A stretch of DNA of 64,000 bases from Schistocerca nitens (taxonomy: Eukaryota > Arthropoda > Insecta > Orthoptera > Acrididae). This document shows positions 55,647 through 64,000 of the stretch, one piece after another. A model generated the notes under the pieces. The model saw only the letters and a list, made by a program, of their open reading frames with translations. It was not told the origin of the DNA and did not search any database. The position numbers and the translations under genes are program-made. The stretch's first letter is position 1, and each line of letters opens with the position of its first letter. The stretch spans positions 706,519,389 to 706,583,388 of the forward strand of contig NC_064616.1 in the NCBI RefSeq assembly GCF_023898315.1, written 5' to 3'.

Positions 55647-56534
55647 TAAAATAGCATGCTGATAACGACACTTCTGAGTGCCCCGCAAAACAAGGAAAAT
55701 ATTGGTGTAACTCATTTTGCGGTACGTTTATCGGTTCGCTCGTAATTAAAGCGCAAATTCGAGTGTCCATAATAAAAAATCCTATAGTAAGAGGAGTCGT
55801 CAGGAACTTGATTTAGGTTACCACATCGATTCTATTTGTTTTAAACGTTGAATCCATGTTAGTCGGGGCCTAATGTCATTTCGACCGCTGTCGTAACGGC
55901 GTGTCACAACACGTACCTGCCGCTGTTAGGGGCATTGTTGGCTGGTGTACGTTGTTGTCGAATGAATGGCTTGCGCTTGCGTGGCCAAGACCAAACTGCT
56001 GAAAAAAAAGTTTTGCGCTGTCTACACATCTGCGAACGAGAGTGGGCTTTTATTCAAGACGATCAGGAAATGAAAGAGTAAGTCTTATGAAACTGAAACG
56101 TTAAAATAAAGACACCTATTCGAGGTACGATGGTGGCGCAAAACTTGTATGGAAGAATACATTACTACACGGATCAGGAGAATAATTTTAACTACGTAAA
56201 CAGACAGAAAAACCAATTTGTTGAAAATTTGAGGACTTTTGCTCCCCAAAATCGGTCGCACTGGGCCGTCAGAGCTTGTCTCTGACTAGAATTTTTCTTT
56301 GTGGAAAGTTGAGGGGCACGTACTGAATCATGCGATGAATGGAGAGAAGAGGAGGAAAACAGAACAGTATGTGGTTGCAGTTATAAGACTGAAGCTTCAA
56401 GGATTTGACGGTTTGATTCACTGACAAGCAAAAATTGTTGTCAACCAAAATACTAATCGCATATTTACTGACGTGCAGCATAATTTTAATCGCTATCTCT
56501 GAGTGCAGGTGATATTCATATTCAAGTGAGCTTT
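55647..56534. other. No recognisable feature
   Basis: No coding or repeat motif supported. Confidence 0.4.
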
Positions 56535-56646
56535 GGGGGGGGGGGGGGGGGGGAGGCAGAAACCGTATCTTGACCCACTCCGGGTTTGAAGTGGGCGAAG
56601 GAGGAGGCCTCTGTCCTTAATCTCTCTCCCCCCCCCCCCCCCCCCC
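56535..56646. repeat. Paired G19 and C19 homopolymer runs
   Basis: A run of 19 G at 56535-56553 is followed, after 74 bases, by a run of 19 C at 56628-56646. The two could pair as a hairpin, or the G-run could form a quadruplex. Run lengths in assemblies are unreliable. Confidence 0.9.
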
Positions 56647-56987
56647 ACCCACCCACCATTTCCTCCGGCTGATACGACGTTGCACGAAGCCCGATTTCTC
56701 ATTTTCTTGCTATATTTTTTCCTTGTGGAAAGCAAAAACAGGTGCGTCGCTCTCACTTCTAGTAGCTCACTTTCGACCATCTCGGAGCAATACTGTGGCC
56801 AGTGTAAACACTCTGGCCCGGAATTGTATTGGCACAAACGTTCCTAGGCAATAGTGGCCACTAGTGTTGCCGAGCATGTGGCTGTAATTCGTTTTGCCGG
56901 CAATGTATCTGGCAATATTTCCGGGCTACATTGTCGATAATATGCAATTTCTGTGAACCATGCAAACGCACCTTTAGACTACGTAAA

Positions 56988-57179
56988 AATGGCTCTGAGC
57001 ACTATGGGACTTAACATCTATGGTCATCAGTCCCCTAGAACTTAGAACTACTTAAACCTAACTAACCTAAGGACAGCACACAACACCCAGCCATCACGAA
57101 GCAGAGAAAATCCCTGACCCCGCCGGGAATCGAACCCGGGAACCCGGGCGTGGGAAGCGAGAACGCTACCGCACGACCA
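56988..57179 (-). mobile_element. Chimeric SINE (type VI head, type I tail)
   Basis: The minus-strand 3' part is the type I body and end (TTAGGTTAGTTAGGTTTAAG, CTCAGAGCCATTT). The 5' part is a different tRNA head: GTGCGGTAGCGTTCTCGCTT, then CCCGGGTTCGATTCCCGGCG (B-box), then CAGGGATTTTCTCTGCTTCG. The target duplication AGACTACGTAAA is at 56976-56987 and 57180-57191, so it inserted as one unit. Confidence 0.9.
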
Positions 57180-57214
57180 AGACTACGTAAATCTACATCT
57201 GTGTCTACTAATCA

Positions 57215-57745
57215 ACTACTGTGAAACGCATAGCAGAAGGTACATGACATCATACTAGTTATTACGGCTTCTTCTCATTCCAGCCACATATGGAGCGTGG
57301 GTAGAATGAGTAAATACCTCCTTGAGCGCTGTAATTAATCTAATCTTGCCCTCAAAATCCCTACGGGAGCCATAAGTAGGTTGTAGTATTTTCCTATCTT
57401 CATTATTTAAAGCTGGTTCTTGGAACTTGTAAGTAGGCTTTCTCGGGACAGTTTGCGTCTATCTTCAGGTGTCTGCCACTTCAGTTGCTTCAACATCTTT
57501 GTGACCCTCTCCCGCTGGGTCAAACAAACCTTTCACCATTCGCACTGCCCTTCTCTGTTGCTTGTATGTTCAACAACTCCTGTTAATCCCATTTGGTATG
57601 GGTTTCACGCACTTGAGAAATATTCGAGGATGGGTCGCACGAGTGATTTGTAAGCGATCTCCTTTGTAGACTGACTGCATTTTCCTAGCATTCTACCACC
57701 TACCCTAAGTCTGCCACTTGCCTCACTTACGACTGAGTGTATGTG
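57215..57745 (-). mobile_element. LINE family D, 3' end (copy 2)
   Basis: The minus strand reads YKSLVRPILEYFS(K)-like sequence near 57620-57660 and ERVTKMLKQLK near 57490, followed by a 3' region shared with 37920-38345 (CTGCTATGCGTTTCACAGTA near 57230). It is broken. Confidence 0.65.
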
Positions 57746-60645
57746 ATCGTTCTATTTCATATCGCTACAAAATTAGCAGACGTTGAACGGAAGAAACAAA
57801 AGCCAATTTTTGATGGTTAGTAATTTTATCCTGCTAGTTATGCGAGTTATTGGCTCCATAAAGTAAGTTGTTTTCACACATTCCATTTGTTAATAAAGAA
57901 GTGACCTAATTACCAAAAGAAGACTGCGACCCAAGAACGCTGAATAATTATAGGTAAATCGTGAGCCGAAAGATTAGTTTTTTAAAAAGGAAAATACGTC
58001 AAAATCACACACTGGAGTGCGGTTAGATTCTTAAAGTGAATTGGACGGTAAAAAAGTTGAGAAAGGTAGGTACTTACTTTTCTCGTGGTTCATCGATCGC
58101 TGAAAAGAGAAAAAAAAACAGATATGAGAAACTTTATAGTACAACCAAACATTGTACATAATAAAAATAAAAAGGAAGCATTCTTATTTGAAGAGTGATA
58201 GCCCTTGTAGAATTTTCGTGAAATATTTTGTACTGTCTGTCTGTCAGAGTACTTTATACTATTAATCAAAACACAAGAAAAGAACCTTTTTGTTAGCAAA
58301 AAAGGTGATAGCGATACATGTTAAAAATAAAATTATATCGCAGGATGTACTGGAAGCATAACTGTGGAACCGACAGTCTCTTAGCTATTAAGGAGAATTT
58401 TAAAACACTTATTTTGGTAGAAAACTATGTTGGTAGTATGTACTGACGTTGAGTTAGAGGAAAAAACTTAAAAGAAAAACGCTTGCAAAGGACCCCTTGT
58501 AGAACCAATAGACATTACTAAATTTGGCAACAGCAACGAAAGTCACTGATTCTACTTCCATACTTCATTTCCAGCTTATTTTCGAATTTAATATTCTTAT
58601 TTCACTATCTGAATCGGCGGGATGAACAAACCAGTAATATGGAATTGTTAAAGTAAATTAAAAACAGTGACAACGTAAGAAGAAAACAGAGACGCCAGGA
58701 ACGAAGACTGTAAACCAAAACCACGCTTAATATAATTCACTGTTGGATCATAGAGTCATTATTCGTAGGATAAAAAAAAATCGGACAACGAGAAAGTGAT
58801 AAAGGTAGGGTGGCTCTTCATGAAATAATAATGAACGAATAAAATATAAAAATATGGATGTTCAAATTTTGTGATGGACTAAACGTGTGTACTGTGTAGT
58901 AAAGGACTTTGCCAGGCAAATCTCTTCTACATGAACGATGTGAATTCGTCGCACAAGCCGTCCAAAAGTGTAATTTGCTATAAATATCATTGTCGATCAC
59001 TTTTCCCACTTTGAGAATATCAACTTTACCTATTCTCTAGCTTTTTTGTCGTAATGGGCTTCGATGTTTAGCAAAAATAAAGGAAACAAATGAGACCTGC
59101 CCTGGGGGTGTCACTCTTCGCTGCATGACACGAAGATATTGGTAGTAATTAATTTCTTCTATACCGGCTCTGTTCGTGAATGATGCCTCAAGATAGCGAC
59201 AGTAGAACCTTCTAACTCATTCGAATCTGCCACGTGATATACTTATGGTCCTTATGTCAAATATACAGTATATTCGAGGCAGAAAAAAAAATTCTGGAAG
59301 TCTCTGCGCTCTACGAAATTTCTGCTCCATAAGCGCCTCTCCCCTCTCCAATAGTTTTACATCAAAATCTCACTCTCCTTTTGACTGAAAATAGTATTTA
59401 AATTAAAGAGGCACATTCAGGCGAATATAATCTTTTGACGCCACAAGACACTGGTATCCATGAATAAAACAACAAAAATCTGCGTTTGTAAAATGTTTTT
59501 GAACTTCACTTGTATATTTTGTCTAATATATTCAGTTACAGAGGACATTAAATAAATGAACAAATAACAGACTCATTAGAAATTCTGGGTCGCGTTCCAG
59601 TATATTAAATAATAAACTGAATGACTGTTGTAACGTCACTGTATTTAATTACTAATGCTTCTAAATGTCATGAAGACGCTCGGACAATATCGGGGCAACT
59701 AGACATTTTTACGTTCTGCAAGGACTGCGCTGTGAAATACAAACTGTTTTACTGGAATTTAATGTACTGTCGAAAGGCACGGTTTTATAGGCCGAGCACT
59801 AGCTTGGTTTATGGAGGATCGTTAGTCGGGAAATTCTTATCTGTAACAGTGAGGTTCAGAAGGACGTTTCTCTGTCTATAAAAATAATGGAAATGTTCAA
59901 CTAATCTCCACTATATCTGAGGAAAATGAGCACTACAGCTTATTTTTCATTACATTGGTGTTAAAAAGCCGTCCATCGGTGAAAATAAGTTTTTAAGTGA
60001 TATTAAAATATTTCACAATTTTACAGGAGCATTAACATTTTTATTTTTCACTAAATGTCACAAGAACTGATTTTCTTCGTAACGATGATTTGTACTGTGG
60101 GGTTACTTTCAAATCCACCACTGAGCAGCGAATTATTATGGGGCGTCCGTTTGCTGGAGTTCTATCTTTAATTTCTCTTCAGAAGTAACAATTTTCTGCT
60201 ATCATTCCATTTTCAGCCATCTATTTCTCCCACTAGGAATGGAAACCAGCAAAAGAAAATGTTTTCTCATATAAGTATACATGAAGAACATAATTCAAGA
60301 GAAAATGAAAAAACTATGTTTGTTTGTTTAAAACTAAGCTCCGACTCTGTGCCATCTGAGTATTAATTAGTAATATTTCCAATAATGTCGGCTTTCAGCG
60401 TTTCTTAGTTGTATGAACATCATATTACACATAAGGATAAAGCAGAACATGCTCAACAGAAGCTGGAACTTTAAAGCAATTTTCCGTTTTGCTCTTGCCA
60501 AGTCAACCTAATTGTAAAATACAGTTTCCCCTGTAACGTCATTAACGTTGTAAGAAAAAACAGAAATTATAACCTCGGTTAACTTTTTTTTAAATAAGTG
60601 ACAACTTCTCTTTATATAAAATTTCTATGCAAGCTTAACTTTCTA
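57746..60645. other. No recognisable feature
   Basis: Nearly 3 kb of A+T-rich DNA. The plus-strand frame 59621-59881 (86 codons) and the minus-strand frame 58818-59009 have no motif I know. This is the longest stretch in the window without an identified repeat. Confidence 0.4.
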
Positions 60646-62067
60646 CACTCCTGGAAATGGAAAAAAGAACACATTGACACCGGTGTGTCAGACCCACCAT
60701 ACTTGCTCCGGACACTGCGAGAGGGCTGTACAAGCAATGATCACACGCACGGCACAGCGGACACACCAGGAACCGCGGTGTTGGCCGTCGAATGGCGCTA
60801 GCTGCGCAGCATTTGTGCACCGCCGCCGTCAGTGTCAGCCAGTTTGCCGTGGCATACGGAGCTCCATCGCAGTCTTTAACACTGGTAGCATGCCGCGACA
60901 GCGTGGACGTGAACCGTATGTGCAGTTGACGGACTTTGAGCGAGGGCGTATAGTGGGCATGCGGGAGGCCGGGTGGACGTACCGCCGAATTGCTCAACAC
61001 GTGGGGCGTGAGGTCTCCACAGTACATCGATGTTGTCGCCAGTGGTCGGCGGAAGGTGCACGTGCCCGTCGACCTGGGACCGGACCGCAGCGACGCACGG
61101 ATGCACGCCAAGACCGTAGGATCCTACGCAGTGCCGTAGGGGACCGCACCGCCACTTCCCAGCAAATTAGGGACACTGTTGCTCCTGGGGTATCGGCGAG
61201 GACCATTCGCAACCGTCTCCATGAAGCTGGGCTACGGTCCCGCACACCGTTAGGCCGTCTTCCGCTCACGCCCCAACATCGTGCAGCCCGCCTCCAGTGG
61301 TGTCGCGACAGGCGTGAATGGAGGGACGAATGGAGACGTGTCGTCTTCAGCGATGAGAGTCGCTTCTGCCTTGGTGCCAATGATGGTCGTATGCGTGTTT
61401 GGCGCCGTGCAGGTGAGTGCCACAATCAGGACTGCATACGACCGAGGCACACAGGGCCAACACCCGGCATCATGGTGTGGGGAGCGATCTCCTACACTGG
61501 CCGTACACCACTGGTGATCGTCGAGAGGACACTGAATAGTGCACGGTACATCCAAACCGTCATCGAACCCATCGTTCTACCATTCCTAGACCGGCAAGGG
61601 AACTTGCTGTTCCAACAGGACAATGCACGTCCGCATGTATCCCGTGCCACCCAACGTGCTCTAGAAGGTGTAAGTCAACTACCCTGGCCAGCAAGATCTC
61701 CGGATCTGTCCCCCATTGAGCATGTTTGGGACTGGATGAAGCGTCGTCTCACGCGGTCTGCACGTCCAGCACGAACGCTGGTCCAACTGAGGCGCCAGGT
61801 GGAAATGGCATGGCAAGCCGTTCCACAGGACTACATCCAGCATCTCTACGATCGTCTCCATGGGAGAATAGCAGCCTGCATTGCTGCGAAAGGTGGATAT
61901 ACACTGTACTAGTGCCGACATTGTGCATGCTCTGTTGCCTGTGTCTATGTGCCTGTGGTTCTGTCAGTGTGATCATGTGATGTATCTGACCCCAGGAATG
62001 TGTCAATAAAGTTTCCCCTTCCTGGGACAATGAATTCACGGTGTTCTTATTTCAATTTCCAGGAGTG
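60646..62067 (+). mobile_element. Tc1-like DNA transposon, family B copy 4
   Basis: A 1,422-bp element, TA at 60644-60645 and 62068-62069, with terminal repeats as in the other copies. Its flanks are unrelated to those of copies 1-3, so it is an independent insertion. Confidence 0.97.
60890..61912 (+). CDS. Tc1-type transposase, family B copy 4 (intact catalytic triad)
   Basis: An open 340-aa frame with Asp155, Asp244 and Glu277 (FSDESRF, QQDNARPHVSRA, SPIEHVW) and Arg33. It differs from copy 3 by two residues: Cys for Arg in RRAGECHNQD and Arg for Gly in VIVERTLNS. The Cys lies in the conserved GERHNQD-type stretch after the first Asp and might weaken activity. The frame and both ends are otherwise intact. 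Confidence 0.95.
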   Translation: MPRQRGREPYVQLTDFERGRIVGMREAGWTYRRIAQHVGREVSTVHRCCRQWSAEGARARRPGTGPQRRTDARQDRRILRSAVGDRTATSQQIRDTVAPGVSARTIRNRLHEAGLRSRTPLGRLPLTPQHRAARLQWCRDRREWRDEWRRVVFSDESRFCLGANDGRMRVWRRAGECHNQDCIRPRHTGPTPGIMVWGAISYTGRTPLVIVERTLNSARYIQTVIEPIVLPFLDRQGNLLFQQDNARPHVSRATQRALEGVSQLPWPARSPDLSPIEHVWDWMKRRLTRSARPARTLVQLRRQVEMAWQAVPQDYIQHLYDRLHGRIAACIAAKGGYTLY

Positions 62068-63214
62068 TATTTAGAAACTTCATATCTTCTATTATTAGCA
62101 CATCCCTATGCTTATATAATCAGCTGCCACGAATATCAGTTATCATACGACAACGACCTAAGATGCCGAAAACCAGTTCGTGAACAAATAAAAATTGTTA
62201 CTGAATGTCAAGTATTATCATATTCTGACAATCACCGGCAAAAAAATGAAGTAATGTCAGCTGTGTGGAAAATATTTCAAAAAATACCAAAAACGAAAAT
62301 TTCCTCGATTTCGGCTGACTGGAGGAGGATCAAATATCACTCTCTTCTGAAGGAAGTTATGCAAGCAGCGGATGGAGATAGGTTCTACTTCTATATCACA
62401 CACGATAACAAATTCAGTTTCCACTTCCGTGGACATGGTTGTTAATTCTGTGACTTTCAACGCGGAAGTAACCGCTTCGAATCCTGGTGGTGGAAGATAT
62501 TATTGTAGCTAAAATTTCGCTAGAATCGGGAGGATATATGATGGTACGTAATTTTTACTCATTTCAGTATGGGATATCTCGCATTTCCGTTATGCTCAGT
62601 ACCGAGCAGAAGTAACCCATCAGTCAGAAATCCAATTACGTGTCTTAATACATGAGGTACTGGCAATGATACAGTACCTTTCATACCAGGTGCGTGCTAA
62701 ATCTAGTAGGAAGTCAGAAAAGTTAAGTCTATTATTCCTGGTACGACAGGTGCTAGCCAGATGTGATGGCGGGAAGGAGAACGGAGACTGACGTAGGTAT
62801 GGAACAAACTTGTCAGTATAAAGAGGTCTCAGTTCTTACGCACACCGCCAGGCATTGAGACTGTTTAATGAACACGAAAAGACGTGCGCACTTTTGCAGC
62901 ATCTCTGTTTGTTGCTAGATGCTTGTTTTCTTTCCCTCGGCCGCTATTTCCGCTAGCACGCAGATTTTTCTGTTTAAACTGCGGTGGACTTATTTACAGT
63001 TTCAAGTTGTAAATTAGGACTAGTTCTGTTTTACGCTGTGGTGGCAAATCTGGTGTTTAACATCATCAGGCGGAAGCGTCATTACATTTCTGTTTTCTGG
63101 CGAGGCTTTTGCAAATAACCTGCCGCTGAGCAATTAACTATAGGCCTACATCAATATATTTAGCTGGCATAGTTTGGAGGCACAGCGCTTGGAGGCATTG
63201 CTTCTTATCTTGGG
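62068..63214. other. No recognisable feature
   Basis: It contains a plus-strand frame (62041-62445) that starts inside the transposon terminal repeat and has no known motif. I do not consider it a gene. Confidence 0.4.
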
Positions 63215-63378
63215 GTCTGGAACCGCGAGACCGCTACGGTCGCAGGTTCGAATCCTGCCTCGGGCATGGATGTGTGTGATGTCCTTAGGTTAGTTAGGTT
63301 TAACTAGTTCTAAGTTCTAGGGGACTAATGACCTCAGCAGTTGAGTCCCATAGTGCTCAGAACCATTTGAACCATTTT
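63215..63378 (+). mobile_element. SINE type I, 5'-truncated
   Basis: It begins within the head (GTCTGGAACCGCGAGACCGC) and ends GAACCATTTGAACCATTTT. The 13-bp target duplication TTCTTATCTTGGG is at 63202-63214 and 63379-63391. Confidence 0.94.
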
Positions 63379-63599
63379 TTCTTATCTTGGGACTGTTTTC
63401 TCGCTGCCTAAGGGCGGTATTAGATTCCTCACCCATTTCTCTTCAGCTATCATCCATTTTCAGCCACAACTCGTACAACGAGAAGTGCGCAATCTACTCG
63501 TCCCTCTAGGAATGGAGACCAGCCAAAGAAAAAAAGAAATGTGTGTTTTCTCATATATATATATATATCCATGAAGTTACTCACTGGGAGGGAGGAAAT

Positions 63600-63835
63600 G
63601 ACATCTACATCTATATCCACACTCGCAAACCACTCTAAAGTGCATAGCCGAGGGTACTTAGCATTGTACCACATAATTAGCTGAAGAATGACTGTTTAAA
63701 TGTCTCTCCAAACGCTGTAATTAGTCTAATTTTATTTTTTCTGCTCCCAGTAGAGCGATACATAGGGGGCTAAAGATTCATCACTTCTTGAAGCTTTGTA
63801 AGCAGACTTTCGCGGGATAGTTGCCTCTATCGTCA
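63600..63835 (-). mobile_element. LINE family D, 3' tail (copy 3)
   Basis: It shares the stretches TGTAATTAGTCTAATTTTAT and CAGACTTTCGCGGGATAGTT with the LINE D ends at 37920 and 57215. It is too short and decayed for protein motifs. Confidence 0.6.
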
Positions 63836-63839
63836 AGAG

Positions 63840-64000
63840 GGGACTTAACATCTGAGGTCATCAGTCCCCTAGACTTAGAACGACTTAAACCTAACTAACC
63901 TAAGGACATCACACACATCCAAGCACGAGGCAGGATTCGAACCTGCAACCGTAGCAACCTCGTGGTTCCGTACTGAAGCACCTAGAACCGTTCGACCACA
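63840..64000 (-). mobile_element. SINE type I, cut by the window edge
   Basis: A minus-strand copy from the AGATGTTAAGTCCC region to the tRNA head (CTAGGTGCTTCAGTACGGAA). B-box GGTTCGAATCCTGCC is intact. The end of the head lies beyond 64000. Confidence 0.9.

Noticed and set aside
55432..55770. Plus- and minus-strand frames with similar peptides (KGEI, YLTCLND, IIQTCQI)
   Set aside because: The similarity comes from the palindromic hairpin, not from two related genes.
56493..56837. Gly-rich minus-strand frame of 114 codons
   Set aside because: It is created by the C19 and G19 runs and neighbouring low-complexity sequence.
62041..62445. 134-codon frame beginning in the end of transposon copy 4
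   Set aside because: It starts within the terminal repeat, has no domain, and its composition is like non-coding A+T-rich DNA.

Overview
The window is eukaryotic, repeat-dominated DNA, most probably from a grasshopper or locust genome (Orthoptera, Schistocerca-like). The evidence is a dense load of tRNA-derived SINEs of the type I associate with locusts (box-B core GGTTCGAATCCTGCC, shared tail CTCAGAGCCATTTGAACC), many Tc1/mariner elements with TA target duplications, and decayed non-LTR retrotransposons. There are no bacterial-style operons, rRNA genes, functional tRNA genes or CRISPR arrays. The assignment rests on recognition, not on a database search.

The only piece of a host gene I can support is one 163-bp exon at 8346-8508 on the minus strand. 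It encodes the first half of an immunoglobulin (I-set) domain like those of giant muscle proteins (twitchin/projectin group) and has a good splice donor and acceptor. If that is right, most of the window is probably intron of that gene, filled with transposons.

Layout. 1-9 kb: decayed LINEs (families A and B), a nested DDE-transposase fragment, a SINE and the Ig exon. 9-12.4 kb: a SINE, an 81-bp tandem repeat and otherwise unremarkable DNA. 12.4-21.7 kb: a pogo/Tigger remnant, two oppositely oriented Tc1-like elements (family A) that share about 210 bp of flank on one side only, an unrecognised repeated ORF and a hAT remnant. 21.9-25 kb: LINE A interrupted by a SINE, and a LINE B-like fragment interrupted by a Tc1-like element (family D). 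25-38 kb: inverted repeats, nested SINEs, LINE C, a mariner fragment, an internally deleted Tc1-like element (family E), a decayed Tc1-like element (family C) and LINE D. 38-55 kb: a near-perfect 7.2-kb tandem duplication punctuated by three 1,422-bp Tc1-like elements (family B). 55-64 kb: a compact 68-bp-arm hairpin, paired G19/C19 runs, a chimeric SINE, LINE D pieces, a fourth family B element and more SINEs.

The most informative system is family B. Its four copies all keep a 340-aa open transposase frame. The two copies at 39 and 46 kb share a catalytic Asp-to-Gly change, while the copies at 53 and 60 kb keep all three acidic residues. The copy at 46 kb has the left flank of the 53-kb copy and the right flank of the 39-kb copy, which is the junction expected from unequal crossing-over between two transposon copies (or from an assembly error of the same shape). 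I see no convincing new multi-gene system; the novelty here is in transposon-driven rearrangement and repeat structure.
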